Origin: CAYNVQ01 sp964400735
GTDB taxonomy: Bacteria; Acidobacteriota; Aminicenantia; Aminicenantales; Aminicenantaceae
Direction: 5' to 3'
Length of the DNA stretch: 64,000 nucleotides
Assembly: GCA_964400735.1 (NCBI GenBank)
Contig: CAYNVQ010000001.1
Span: forward strand, 744,001-808,000
This document shows positions 6,307 through 15,176 of the stretch, piece by piece. Under the pieces are notes generated by a model. It saw nothing but the letters and a program-made list of their open reading frames with translations, made no database searches and was not told the DNA's origin. How positions within the stretch are numbered: the stretch's first letter is position 1; each line of letters begins with the position of its first letter. The position numbers and the translations under genes are program-made.

Positions 6307-7587
6307 GTGAGAAAGTACATCTTCCTTTGTTTTTTCCTCCTTTTTCTTCCTCTATATGGACATCCGGCCATTTTCAAGATCATCATCGACGATGCGCCTA
6401 TTCATCCGGTGACCTCGGAATATATACGTAATAGCATAGATAAGGCAGAAAAAGAGAATGCCTCTCTGATTATTATAGAGATAAACACTCCTGGGGGATT
6501 GGATTCTTCCATGAGGGAGATTATCGAGCACATTCTGAGTTCGAAAGTGCCGGTCGCGGCTTATGTCAGCCCGAACGGGGCCAGAGCTGCCTCTGCCGGA
6601 TTCTTTATTGGAATCTCCTGCGATCTTTTTATCATGGCTCCAGGAACCAGCACAGGGGCTGCTCATCCGGTCGGGATATCTATAACCGGCCAGCAAATGG
6701 ACGAGACCATGGCCGAAAAAGTCACCCATGATGCTGCCTCCTATATCAAGACCCTTGCCGAAAAGAGAGGCAGGAATATGAAAATGGCGGAAGATGCGGT
6801 CCGGAAAAGCCTCTCTTACACTGAAACGGAAGCTTATCAAGGGGGGCTCATTGATTTGATCGCCAAGGATGAGAAGGCGATCATCGACCATTTTGATGGG
6901 CGGATGCTCAAAAGATTTCGAGGAGAGGAACTTCGGCTAGAACTTCAAGGAGAGCCTATCGTCGACCTTCCCATGTCGGCCCGGCAGAGATTCTTGCTGA
7001 CGATTTCCAATCCCAATCTGGCTTATATTCTTCTTATGCTCGGCCTGTTGGGTCTTTATTTCGAATTCTCTAATCCGGGAGCCATTCTGCCCGGTGTGCT
7101 GGGAGGAATTTCCCTTCTTCTGGCTATATTCTCTTTTCAGATCCTCCCTATCAATTATGTCGGCTTGATTTTGATTCTTTTGGCCATCGGGATGTTTATC
7201 CTGGAAATAAAAGTACAGAGTTACGGAATACTGTCTGTTGGAGGAGTGACTGCCATGGTGATTGGATCTATAATGCTCATCGATGCTCCCATACCTGAAC
7301 TTCGGCCGAGTTTAAAATTCATTATTCCCGTCGCCGTCGGACTCTCCCTGATATTTATCTTTCTCGTGGTCCTCGCTATCCGTGCCCATATCAAAAAAAT
7401 CTTTACAGGGAAAGAAGGCCTGGTGGGAGAGATAGGCCGGGCCCAAAGCGACCTGACACCGGGCGGCAAAGTTTTCGTTCATGGGGAGCTCTGGAATGCT
7501 GAGGCTGATCAAAACATCCCCAAAGGAACAGAAGTAAAAGTCGTCGAAGTCCTCCAAAATTTGAAAATAAGAGTTACCAAGGCCTAA
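6307..7587 (+). CDS. nfeD: Full-length NfeD membrane serine protease
   Basis: Membrane protease of the NfeD/1510-N family that cleaves the C-terminus of its partner stomatin and acts in membrane quality control. Order: signal peptide (RKYIFLCFFLLFLPLYG), ClpP/SppA-like protease domain with INTPGG and the nucleophile Ser96 in GARAASAG, four or more membrane segments (about 250-350), and a C-terminal OB-fold NfeD domain (GLVGEIGRAQ to VKVVEVL). GTG 6307 is preferred over the TTG at 6274: it gives a proper signal peptide and lies just after the predicted transcription start. The slipin partner follows. Confidence 0.92.
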   Translation: MRKYIFLCFFLLFLPLYGHPAIFKIIIDDAPIHPVTSEYIRNSIDKAEKENASLIIIEINTPGGLDSSMREIIEHILSSKVPVAAYVSPNGARAASAGFFIGISCDLFIMAPGTSTGAAHPVGISITGQQMDETMAEKVTHDAASYIKTLAEKRGRNMKMAEDAVRKSLSYTETEAYQGGLIDLIAKDEKAIIDHFDGRMLKRFRGEELRLELQGEPIVDLPMSARQRFLLTISNPNLAYILLMLGLLGLYFEFSNPGAILPGVLGGISLLLAIFSFQILPINYVGLILILLAIGMFILEIKVQSYGILSVGGVTAMVIGSIMLIDAPIPELRPSLKFIIPVAVGLSLIFIFLVVLAIRAHIKKIFTGKEGLVGEIGRAQSDLTPGGKVFVHGELWNAEADQNIPKGTEVKVVEVLQNLKIRVTKA

Positions 7588-7602
7588 AAAAAATTTCAAA
7601 GC

Positions 7603-7632
7603 TGGATAATTCCTGTTTTTTTTTAATATAAT
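7603..7632 (+). promoter_or_regulatory. Promoter of the slipin gene
   Basis: TGGATA (7603-7608), an 18-base T-rich spacer and a perfect TATAAT (7627-7632), followed by a leader with GAGGAGGTG before ATG 7663. The slipin can therefore be expressed apart from nfeD. Confidence 0.6.
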
Positions 7633-7662
7633 AGGGCATACCGAAAAACGAGGAGGTGCAAG

Positions 7663-8415
7663 ATGTATACCCCCGTTATAATCATCGCGCTTGTCGCTCT
7701 TTATCTTTTGAACGCGATAAAAGTCTTGAGAGAATACGAAAGAGGGGTAATTTTTCGTTTGGGCCGAGTTCTCAGCAAACCGAAGGGGCCTGGTTTGATT
7801 TTTGTCTTCCCCCCTATCGATCGAATGGTCAGGGTGAGTCTCCGCATCGTGGTCATGGATATCCCGCCCCAGGATGTGATCACCAAAGACAATGTTTCTG
7901 TCAAGGTCAATGCCGTGGTTTACTTTCGCGTCATGGACCCCCAAAAAGCGGTTCTCGAAGTCCAAGACTTTCTGTTTGCCACTTCTCAGCTCGCCCAAAC
8001 CACTCTGAGAAGCGTTCTGGGTGAGGTCGAACTCGACGAACTCCTTTCAGAACGAGAGAAGCTCAACGCACAACTCCAGGAGATTATCGACATGCACACG
8101 GACCCATGGGGGATTAAAGTGCAGCTGGTGGAAATGAAGCACGTCGATCTGCCAGAGAATATGGTCCGGGCCATCGCCAGGCAGGCTGAAGCCGAAAGAG
8201 AAAGAAGAGCCAAAGTCATTCATGCCGACGGAGAATTCCAAGCGGCTGGCAAGCTCAAAGATGCGGCAGATATCATATCGACCAACCCGCAGGCCCTCCA
8301 GCTCAGATTCTTGGGAACCTTGACTGAAATCGCAACCGAAAAAAATTCCACCATCATATTCCCGCTTCCGATCGATATGTTAAAGGCCTTCAGCACAGAA
8401 AAAGAAAAGAAATAA
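7663..8415 (+). CDS. Slipin (stomatin/prohibitin-like SPFH protein)
   Basis: A 250-residue integral-membrane SPFH protein. An N-terminal hydrophobic segment (residues 3-19) is followed by REYERGVIFRLGRV and the SPFH/Band-7 domain, with the family features GPGLIFVFPPID and VDLPENMVRAIARQAEAERE (start of a coiled coil). Such proteins form ring-like assemblies in the membrane and are substrates or partners of NfeD proteases. The nfeD-slipin pair is a widespread arrangement. Confidence 0.93.
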   Translation: MYTPVIIIALVALYLLNAIKVLREYERGVIFRLGRVLSKPKGPGLIFVFPPIDRMVRVSLRIVVMDIPPQDVITKDNVSVKVNAVVYFRVMDPQKAVLEVQDFLFATSQLAQTTLRSVLGEVELDELLSEREKLNAQLQEIIDMHTDPWGIKVQLVEMKHVDLPENMVRAIARQAEAERERRAKVIHADGEFQAAGKLKDAADIISTNPQALQLRFLGTLTEIATEKNSTIIFPLPIDMLKAFSTEKEKK

Positions 8416-8442
8416 GGAAAAAAGAAATAAGGATAAAAGTAT

Positions 8443-9024
8443 ATGAGCAACAAAGATTATCGAGAACTGCAGCTTTCAAGCTCCCAGCTCATCCTCATTT
8501 TTATCGCTATTCTCGTGCTGGGAATTGTGGTTTTTCTCCTTGGCGTATCTGTTGGAAAAAAACAAGCCAAGATCCAGGAAAGCACCCAGCTGGCGAGCCA
8601 ACCGACCGAGCAAATCACTCAGGAAAAAACAATCCCTCAAAAGGAAACATCTGAATCCATCAATCAAGAACTGGCATCACACGCCAAAGCCCAAGCAGAA
8701 AAAGTCCCCGAAGAAAAAATTAAAGCGCAACCCGCCGAACCAAAATCGAAGCCGACTCAACAAGCGCCTGCTTCTCAAACACAAAATAACTACTGGATCC
8801 AGGTCGGGGCATTCAGCAGTCAACAAAACGCCAATGCCATGGCAGAAGAATACAAGAGTAAAGGCTATAATGCTGTTGTGCTCGCTCCATCCTCTTCTGA
8901 CCGAACAAAGCTCTATCGAGTCCGCCTGGGAGGGTATTCCTCCAGAGAAGAAGCCGAACAGGCTAGGGAAAACCTCGCACGACAGGAAAAGAAACAAAAA
9001 ACCGATTATTTGATAGTCAGATAA
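8443..9024 (+). CDS. SPOR-domain membrane protein
   Basis: A 193-residue bitopic inner-membrane protein: a short cytoplasmic N-terminus, one membrane segment (about 13-33), a low-complexity Gln/Lys/Pro linker (about 40-115), and a C-terminal SPOR domain (YWIQVGAFSSQQNANAMAEE, then YRVRLGGYSSREEAEQA). SPOR domains bind denuded peptidoglycan at division sites. It follows the slipin gene by 27 bases, so co-expression is likely. The layout is like DedD or FtsN but no specific orthology is claimed. Confidence 0.9.
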   Translation: MSNKDYRELQLSSSQLILIFIAILVLGIVVFLLGVSVGKKQAKIQESTQLASQPTEQITQEKTIPQKETSESINQELASHAKAQAEKVPEEKIKAQPAEPKSKPTQQAPASQTQNNYWIQVGAFSSQQNANAMAEEYKSKGYNAVVLAPSSSDRTKLYRVRLGGYSSREEAEQARENLARQEKKQKTDYLIVR

Positions 9025-9241
9025 TCAATTATCCTGGAATCGGGGTGCCTATCGCTTAAGACACGCTAAATATGAAGATAGTCGTTCGTCTCTTTCGGAA
9101 TGTGGGCTTGCCTTGAGCCCTGGCCGCCCCCCTAAATAAGAACTTATCATGATCGGGGACCCACGCAAACCGAGTAAATGAGATTGCTTCTCTATCGCCC
9201 ATGATGCCTTTCTGTATTCTCTCAAATAATAATTCAAAAAG

Positions 9242-10801
9242 ATGGACCTGGAAAAAGAAGCCGGCATGAAAATCAAATGGCCCGATATCTTATTGGCAAT
9301 GGCTAGCGGCGCGTTAACGGCGCTCTCTTTTCCCAAATTCAACTTATCTTTTTTGGCCTGGATCTCCCTCATCCCGCTCCTTTTTGTCCTCCTCAAAAAA
9401 TCGCCCAAGCGATGTTTTCTGCTTGGCCTGATAGGCGGCATTTCCTTCAATGCCATCCTCCTCTACTGGATTCCCGATGTCCCCTCCCACTACGGGAATC
9501 TTTCTGTCGGGATGAGCTTATTGATATTTATCGTTTTTGTGCTCTATCTTGCCCTTTACTGGGCTTTGTTTTCCTGGATATTTGCCCATATACGCAGAGC
9601 CTATCCTCGATCCTCCTTTCTTGTCATTCCCATCATATGGACTTCATTGGAATACGTGTTGACCCACTTTCTCACCGGCTTTCCTTGGGGGCTTCTCGGC
9701 TACAGCCAGTACCAAAACCTCTGGTTCCTGCAGATAGCCCCTCTCACCGGCATATATGGGCTCTCTTTTATGCTCGTACTTTTCCAAAGCTCTTTTGTAT
9801 TCTCCATGCTCGATAGACGAAGGACTCCATTCTTCCTGGTTCTCGCTCTGATCGTTCTGATCCATTTGGGCGGATGGACCATCATGGATCGCCCCCTTGA
9901 AAAACACGGATCATTTCGAGCAGGAGTGATTCAAGGCAATGTCTCTTCCGATATTTATTGGAACCTGATATCAGACCGACAGAAGCATGATCTTTTCGAC
10001 CGCCATCTGCGATTAACCGACCAGGCCTATAAAGCAGGCTCCAGGCTCATCATTTGGCCTGAATTTACCGTTCCCCTGTGTCTCGGTTGCCCCTACGGGA
10101 TCTATCAGGAATTTGATGAAAAACTTTATCATTTTGTCCAGGAATCCGGATGCACGCTTCTTCTTGGGACAATTGAGACGACTTATTCTCAATACAAATA
10201 CCATTCCTATAACACAGCTCTCTGTTTGCATCCCGACCTCTCCAGGAGCGAATATTACAAAATGCACCTAGTTCCTTTCGGAGAATACACCCCGTACAAA
10301 AAGATTTTATTCTTCGTCGAAAAAATAACGCAAGCTATCGGAGAAATCACGCCAGGAGAGGAATATGTCCTCCATAGATTCGAAGGAAAAAAATTCGGAA
10401 CCCCGATCTGTTATGAAATCATTTTCCCGGATTTGGTGAGAAAATTCATCAAAAAAGGAGCCGATTTTCTTGTCACCATCACCAATGATGGTTGGTACGG
10501 AAATTCTTCAGCCCCTTACCAGCATTTCGCCATCGCTGTCGTCCGGGCTGTGGAAAACAGGCGTTTTCTACTCAGGGCTGCGACCACTGGTATCAGCGGC
10601 ATTATCGATCCCTATGGGCGCGTGCTCTGCCATTCGGAAATGATGACGCAGGCTTATTTCTCAGAGACTATTTCCTCCATAGGAACCCTTACTCCCTATA
10701 CCCGTTGGGGCGATATTTTCGCTTTTGCCTGCTTGACTTTGAGTGCCATATCCCTTATTCTGGCCACGGCAGTCAAAAAGAAATGGCCGAAAAAAACATA
10801 G
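9242..10801 (+). CDS. lnt: Apolipoprotein N-acyltransferase Lnt
   Basis: Transfers the third acyl chain to the N-terminal Cys of lipoproteins in the inner membrane, which indicates an outer-membrane lipoprotein system. The first 200 residues carry about six membrane segments; the nitrilase domain follows with the catalytic triad Glu274 (IIWPEF), Lys340 (YYKMHLVPFGEYTP) and Cys390 (GTPICYEIIFPDL). A last membrane segment lies near 490-510. ATG 9269 is an alternative start; neither has a strong ribosome-binding site. The 3' end overlaps the start of prfB. Confidence 0.95.
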   Translation: MDLEKEAGMKIKWPDILLAMASGALTALSFPKFNLSFLAWISLIPLLFVLLKKSPKRCFLLGLIGGISFNAILLYWIPDVPSHYGNLSVGMSLLIFIVFVLYLALYWALFSWIFAHIRRAYPRSSFLVIPIIWTSLEYVLTHFLTGFPWGLLGYSQYQNLWFLQIAPLTGIYGLSFMLVLFQSSFVFSMLDRRRTPFFLVLALIVLIHLGGWTIMDRPLEKHGSFRAGVIQGNVSSDIYWNLISDRQKHDLFDRHLRLTDQAYKAGSRLIIWPEFTVPLCLGCPYGIYQEFDEKLYHFVQESGCTLLLGTIETTYSQYKYHSYNTALCLHPDLSRSEYYKMHLVPFGEYTPYKKILFFVEKITQAIGEITPGEEYVLHRFEGKKFGTPICYEIIFPDLVRKFIKKGADFLVTITNDGWYGNSSAPYQHFAIAVVRAVENRRFLLRAATTGISGIIDPYGRVLCHSEMMTQAYFSETISSIGTLTPYTRWGDIFAFACLTLSAISLILATAVKKKWPKKT

Positions 10802-11914
10802 CTTCCAAGGAAAGCGCATCTCAATTAAGCACCAGGATTAAAGAAGCGCTTTCTCAATTCGATGAAGTCAGAGGTTTTCTTTGACGTTTCTCAAAAAAAA
10901 TCAGAACTCCAAAAAATAGATCAGCAGCTTGCCTCCCCTGAAACCTGGAAAGACAAGAAAAAACTCCAATCCCTCCAAATAAAGAAAAAGGCATTGGAAA
11001 AAGAGATCAGCTTCTTTTCCCAGATAATCGAAAAAAAGGAAGAAATCGAAGTCTTAGAAGAATTGACCGAGGAAGGAGAAAATGTCCAGGAAGAAATCAG
11101 CAATAGCCTCGAAAGCTTCGAGAAAGAACTGGAAAACGTCAAGCTACAGACGCTCTTCGATGATCCTGACGATGCGCGCAATGCCATCCTGACCATTCAT
11201 CCCGGCGCTGGAGGTACAGAATCCCAGGATTGGGCCCAGATGCTGCTCCGCATGTATTTAAGATATGCCGAGAGAATGGAATTCGAGTCGGAAGTGATTG
11301 ATCTGCTGCCTGGAGAAGAGGCAGGGATCAAAAGCGTTACGGTTCGAATCATAGGAGAGTACGCCTACGGCTATCTGAGCCAGGAGAGTGGAGTTCACCG
11401 GTTGGTCAGAATCTCTCCCTTCGATGCCAACAAAAGACGTCATACCTCCTTTGCGGCTGTTTTTGTCTACCCTGAAGTCGATGAAGACATCGAAATCGAG
11501 ATCAATCCAGATGATTTACGTATCGACACCTACCGGGCTTCCGGACACGGAGGCCAGCACGTGAACGTCACGGATTCGGCCGTAAGAATCACTCATATCC
11601 CTACTGGAATAGTCGCCCAATGCCAAAATGAACGATCCCAGCATAAGAACAAGGCGGTAGCCATGAAAGTCCTGATGGCCCGGCTCTATGAAATCGAAAA
11701 AGAGAAAAAACAAGAGAAAAAGGAACAACTGGAAGATGCAAAGTCAGAGATAGCATGGGGGAACCAGATCAGGTCCTATGTGCTTCATCCCTACAGAATG
11801 GTTAAAGACTTGAGAACAAAAGTGGAAATCGGAAATGTAGACCGGGTCTTGGACGGAGATATCGAGGAATTCATAAAAGCCTGCCTCCTGGCCCGCAACA
11901 AAACCGTAGCTTAG
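10783..11914 (+). CDS. prfB: Peptide chain release factor 2, with programmed +1 frameshift
   Basis: RF2 ends translation at UGA and UAA. The zero frame starts at ATG 10783 (MAEKNIASKES), inside the end of lnt, and reaches TGA at 10882-10884 after 33 codons. The +1 frame resumes with GAC at 10883 and runs to 11914, giving 376 residues. Seen in the main frame: the RF2-type stop-reading motif SPF (VRISPFDANKRR) and GGQ (SGHGGQHVN) for peptidyl-tRNA hydrolysis. The long coiled-coil N-terminal domain is normal for the family. Synthesis is expected to be self-regulated at the in-frame UGA. A short downstream ATG (10862) is not the real start. Confidence 0.95.
10870..10885 (+). promoter_or_regulatory. 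prfB programmed frameshift site
   Basis: AGAGG (10870-10874), a TTT codon, then CTT TGA C (10879-10885). This matches the classic RF2 site in order and spacing: a Shine-Dalgarno-like stimulator three bases before the slippery CTT, an in-frame TGA, and C as the following base. When RF2 is scarce the ribosome slips +1 from CTT and continues with GAC. Confidence 0.93.
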
Positions 11915-11934
11915 GGCCTAACCTGTCTGTTCAG

Positions 11935-11978
11935 GTTCATCACGAATCAATCCAACCCATCCCATCCCGGTCAACCTT
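11935..11978 (-). repeat. Dispersed intergenic repeat, copy 1
   Basis: Read on the minus strand it contains GGGATGGGTTGG followed by TTGATTCGTGATGAACC. It aligns with copy 2 (14289-14337) and with the outer parts of copy 3 (18749-18828). Its end overlaps the last codons of mazG. It is a decayed member and no ends are sharply defined. Confidence 0.4.
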
Positions 11979-12753
11979 TTTTAGCTTCCTCCCATATGCG
12001 GTCCATTTCTTCGAGACTGGTCTTTCCCAATTCTTTGCCCTCTTTCTTCAATTTCCTCTCGATGAACCGGAAGCGTCGGATAAACTTTTTATTGGCTTCT
12101 CTCAAGGCAATCTCAGGATTCACGCCCAAATGACGAGACACATTAGCTAAAGAGAACAGAACATCTCCGATTTCATCCTTCATCTGCTTTTCATGCCTCT
12201 CCCGGATCGCTTTCTCCAACTCAGTGACCTCTTCCTTCGCTTTCTGGAGGGCATCGTAAGATTGGCTCCAGTCAAACCCATAAGAAGAAGCACGGAGACC
12301 GATAAGAAAGCTGGTGAGAAGTGCAGGGCTAGATTTTGCGATCCCTTCAAAGATGGATTCTCTTTCTTTTTCCGACATTTTTTGTTCGTTCCATACTTCC
12401 TTCACCTCTGCTGATTCTTTTAGACGCTTTTTGCCGAAAACATGGGGATGCCGGCGAATCATTTTTTTATTGATTCCATCCAGAACTTCTGCCATGGTGA
12501 AATACCCCTTTTCCTTTGCTATCCTGGTCAAAAATACCAGCTCCATCATGACATCGCCCAATTCCTCAGCCAAGGATTGATAATCCCGGGACTGGAGGGC
12601 TTCGATAGCCTCGTAGACTTCCTCTAGAAAATAGTTGGCGATGGTCTCTTCTGTCTGTTCCCGATCCCAAGGACATCCCTCACGGCCTCGCAGGATGTCC
12701 AGAATCTCGACCAATCGAAAAAATTCTCGCCCTATCCTCTTTTTATCTTCCAT
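11971..12753 (-). CDS. mazG: Nucleoside triphosphate pyrophosphohydrolase MazG
   Basis: A house-cleaning enzyme that hydrolyses (d)NTPs to NMP and pyrophosphate. The 260-residue two-domain form shows GCPWDREQTEETIANYFLEE with the metal-binding EExxE helix (EEVYEAIEAL), then EELGDVMMELVFL, and a second copy with KDEIGDVLFSLANVSRHLGV. The C-terminal ALREANKKFIRRFRFIE is characteristic of MazG. It is a lone gene, convergent with prfB. Confidence 0.93.
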   Translation of the reverse strand: MEDKKRIGREFFRLVEILDILRGREGCPWDREQTEETIANYFLEEVYEAIEALQSRDYQSLAEELGDVMMELVFLTRIAKEKGYFTMAEVLDGINKKMIRRHPHVFGKKRLKESAEVKEVWNEQKMSEKERESIFEGIAKSSPALLTSFLIGLRASSYGFDWSQSYDALQKAKEEVTELEKAIRERHEKQMKDEIGDVLFSLANVSRHLGVNPEIALREANKKFIRRFRFIERKLKKEGKELGKTSLEEMDRIWEEAKKG

Positions 12754-12862
12754 GACACGGCTTCCTTGAAATATTTATCCATATTGATATAATAATTTTC
12801 CAGCTCATCCAAAATAGCTTAAGCTGGAATAAATTTCAATCGTGTTCCAACGGGATGATCAT

Positions 12863-12972
12863 TCTGGATTATTCATAAGTCGAATAGCTAGGCAGGATCG
12901 GGTGTTTAAAAAGCAAGAAACTCGCCTGGGAAAAAAGGAAATGGTGCGGAATTTTTTATGAATAATTCGGCC
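12863..12972. repeat. MITE-like inverted repeat remnant
   Basis: TCTGGATTATTCATAAG at the left and its near complement TTTATGAATAATTCGG at the right, with a perfect 10-base inverted core (12868-12877 and 12957-12966) flanking about 80 bases of non-coding sequence. The left arm repeats TCTGGATTATTCA at the start of dispersed repeat copy 2 (14289). No target-site duplication is evident. Confidence 0.35.
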
Positions 12973-13007
12973 GTCTGCATCATTCACGAACCAAGATTGT
13001 TATCGTA

Positions 13008-13352
13008 ATGGATTACACCATGAGCAAAAAAGAAAAGAACAATAAAAAACAGGATAGACATGACGAAAAAAATGCACCAAGAAAGGAAGCCCAAGAGATC
13101 ATTCTACCTCCTTTAGAATTCAGCTCAATTGTGCTTCCTTTTTTCACCCAAGGACTCTTCTCTTTGGGCCAACTCGAAAAAGAAAAAGAAGACAAAAACG
13201 TCGAGCTGGCTAAAAGGATGATCGACCTTCTCGATCTTCTCCGGCAAAGAACCAAAGGGAACTTGAAGCAAGAAGAAGATGCATTCTTGGAATCAAGCCT
13301 TCACCAGCTTAAGCTGGCCTACATGGAAAAAGCGAAAATCATAAAGCTATAG
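13008..13352 (+). CDS. DUF1844 domain protein
   Basis: A 114-residue protein. A charged Lys/Glu N-terminus of about 30 residues precedes the DUF1844 core: FSSIVLPFFTQGLFSLGQLE, then ELAKRMIDLLDLLRQRTKGN and a C-terminal helix. The family is small, helical and of unknown function, common in Acidobacteria-like and deltaproteobacterial genomes. A second ATG at 13020 is possible. It ends four bases before ribF, so the two are co-transcribed. Confidence 0.85.
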   Translation: MDYTMSKKEKNNKKQDRHDEKNAPRKEAQEIILPPLEFSSIVLPFFTQGLFSLGQLEKEKEDKNVELAKRMIDLLDLLRQRTKGNLKQEEDAFLESSLHQLKLAYMEKAKIIKL

Positions 13353-13356
13353 CTGC

Positions 13357-14283
13357 ATGCGTGTTGTAAACGGGCTGGAATCCTTCACTTCTTGTCCTAG
13401 GGGCTGTGTCATCGCTATCGGAAATTTTGATGGAGTCCACCTAGGACATCAAAAAATCATTCGATCGCTGGTCAAGGAAGCGAACAAAATGGAATACCCT
13501 TCCCTGCTGCTTACGTTTCATCCTCACCCGGAAAAAATTCTTTCTGGGAGGGAAATAAACCTGCTGCAAACTCTTGACCAACGAATGAGTGCAATCGAAA
13601 AACTAGGGGTCCAAATAGCCGTGGTGCTTGACTTCGATAAAAATTTTGCCAGTCTTACTGCCGAGGAATTCATCCGGAATATCATTCGGGATAAATTCAG
13701 GGCAAAAAAGATCATCGTGGGGAATAATTTCAGATTCGGCAGAAAAAGAGAAGGAGATGTGAACAAGCTATGTGCATTCGCTCCCCGATACAACTTTTCC
13801 GTCGTATCCGTCCCTCCCGTAAGGAGAAAGAGCCTCGTCGTCAGCAGTAGTTTGATCCGGGACAAACTCAGCCAGGGAGACGTCGAAACGGCCCATCTTC
13901 TTCTTGGAAGGCCTTACGAAATCGAGGGAACCGTGGTAAAAGGAAAATCGAGAGGCAAAATCCTTGGCTTCCCTACTGCTAACATCCATTCGGCCAACGA
14001 TATGGCCCCTCCAGGAGTGTTTGTAACTTTAATGGGCATAAACTCCCATACACTTCCCTCTGTCACACATGTCGGGAGCAAACCGACTTTCAATGAGCTA
14101 GAGCCAATTATAGAATCTTATGTCATCGACTACAAAAATAACCTTTATGGAAAGAACGTTCGCCTCTTGTTTTTGAAAAAAATAAGGGATGAAATAAAAT
14201 TCGAGACGACCGATGCACTGTGCTCACAAATAAAGAAAGACCTTGATCGAGCCCGTCACTTCTTTAAAACAAGAAAACCATGA
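13357..14283 (+). CDS. ribF: Bifunctional riboflavin kinase / FAD synthetase RibF
   Basis: Makes FMN from riboflavin and then FAD. The N-terminal nucleotidyltransferase domain shows IGNFDGVHLGHQKII and FRFGRKREGD; the C-terminal kinase domain shows RGKILGFPTANI and GVFVTLMG, with YGKNVRLLFLKKIRDE near the end. At 308 residues it has the standard length. Supplies flavins for the many flavoenzymes in the window. Confidence 0.95.
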   Translation: MRVVNGLESFTSCPRGCVIAIGNFDGVHLGHQKIIRSLVKEANKMEYPSLLLTFHPHPEKILSGREINLLQTLDQRMSAIEKLGVQIAVVLDFDKNFASLTAEEFIRNIIRDKFRAKKIIVGNNFRFGRKREGDVNKLCAFAPRYNFSVVSVPPVRRKSLVVSSSLIRDKLSQGDVETAHLLLGRPYEIEGTVVKGKSRGKILGFPTANIHSANDMAPPGVFVTLMGINSHTLPSVTHVGSKPTFNELEPIIESYVIDYKNNLYGKNVRLLFLKKIRDEIKFETTDALCSQIKKDLDRARHFFKTRKP

Positions 14284-14611
14284 CCTAATCTGGATTATTC
14301 ACGAGTCAAGGCCAACCCACTCCGCCCAACGATAAGGAATAAAGACAGAACAATGAGATTATTTGGGTTCATTTACAGCAATATCCGGATGAGTTCCTGA
14401 CACGGCTGTATGTGAAAATGTCACCGGCATTCTTTTAAAAAAATATCTTTTACTAATCGGCAACTTGGGTCTTTTTTCTGTTTCTTGACTTTTTTCAGAA
14501 GATGGTGCATTTTCTTAGAGAACGTACGCGTTTCTCTATCGAAGTTACACAATGTTCATGTCGGGACGTCGTTACCGAACTATGAAATGAAATTGATCAG
14601 GAGTCGGTAAA
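14284..14611. other. Intergenic leader before pyrR
   Basis: Begins with dispersed repeat copy 2 (14289-14337). The remainder includes a TTGACT near 14484 with no good -10 box at the right distance, and ends with AGGAG before ATG 14612. I looked for a PyrR-type attenuator (conserved anti-antiterminator loop plus terminator) and did not find one. Confidence 0.4.
14289..14337 (+). repeat. Dispersed intergenic repeat, copy 2
   Basis: TCTGGATTATTCACGAGTC followed by GGCCAACCCACTCCG and CCCAACGATAAGG. The reverse complement matches copy 3 segment by segment: CCTTAT-CGT, GTGGGTTGGC and TGACTCG-AATAA-CC. It is the most complete copy without internal amplification. Confidence 0.5.
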
Positions 14612-15166
14612 ATGGAAGAAAAGATAAAAGCCAAGGTCATGGATGCGCGCAAAATGAAAAGAGCCCTCCACCGAATGGCGACCGAAATCATCGAAAGAAA
14701 TCGAGATTTAAGCGATTTGGTTATCGTAGGAATAAGGACTCGGGGGATCTATCTCGGCAAACGTATGTCCAAGATGATAAAGGACCTTGAAGATGTCGCG
14801 ATACCGGTGGGTGTATTGGACATCACGCTCTACCGGGACGATTTTTCTGAGCTCGAGGCTCAACATATGGTCAAAAAGACAGAAATCGATTTTTCTGTCG
14901 CTAATAAGGACATTCTTTTGGTCGATGATGTTCTCTTTACCGGAAGGACCATTCGAGCAGCCATGGACAGCCTCATCGATTTGGGAAGGCCTCAAAGCAT
15001 TCAGCTCCTTGTCCTTATCGACAGGGGGCATCGAGAACTGCCTATCCGGGCCGATTATGTAGGAAAATTTCTTCCGACATCAAAAAGAGAAATCGTCCAG
15101 GTCCATCTGAAGGAAATAGACGAAGCCGATGAAGTTTTAATAACCGAGCCGGCCGAAATAGAATAG
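14612..15166 (+). CDS. pyrR: PyrR, bifunctional regulator / uracil phosphoribosyltransferase
   Basis: First gene of the pyrimidine operon. The PRTase fold is clear: VIVGIRTRGIYLGKRM, the PRPP loop DILLVDDVLFTGRTIRAAMD and RGHRELPIRADYVGKFLPTS, which is characteristic of PyrR. In other bacteria PyrR binds UMP and pyr mRNA to promote termination. Ten bases separate it from pyrB. RNA binding here is by homology only because no attenuator was recognised. Confidence 0.94.
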   Translation: MEEKIKAKVMDARKMKRALHRMATEIIERNRDLSDLVIVGIRTRGIYLGKRMSKMIKDLEDVAIPVGVLDITLYRDDFSELEAQHMVKKTEIDFSVANKDILLVDDVLFTGRTIRAAMDSLIDLGRPQSIQLLVLIDRGHRELPIRADYVGKFLPTSKREIVQVHLKEIDEADEVLITEPAEIE

Positions 15167-15176
15167 GAGAAAGCCC

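Noticed and set aside
9049..9456. A 135-codon minus-strand frame between the SPOR gene and lnt
   Set aside because: Half of it is antisense to the well-supported lnt gene and the rest has no recognisable motif or ribosome-binding site.
10882..10884. TGA in prfB as a selenocysteine codon or a frame-breaking mutation
   Set aside because: It is the regulatory stop of the programmed frameshift, not a Sec codon or decay.
10862..11914. prfB starting at the ATG at 10862 as a 350-residue protein
   Set aside because: The frameshift site, its spacing and the upstream zero-frame peptide match the known RF2 arrangement, so the ATG is internal and in the +1 frame by chance.
14338..14611. PyrR-dependent attenuator before pyrR
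   Set aside because: Neither the conserved PyrR-binding loop nor a terminator hairpin with a T run was found.
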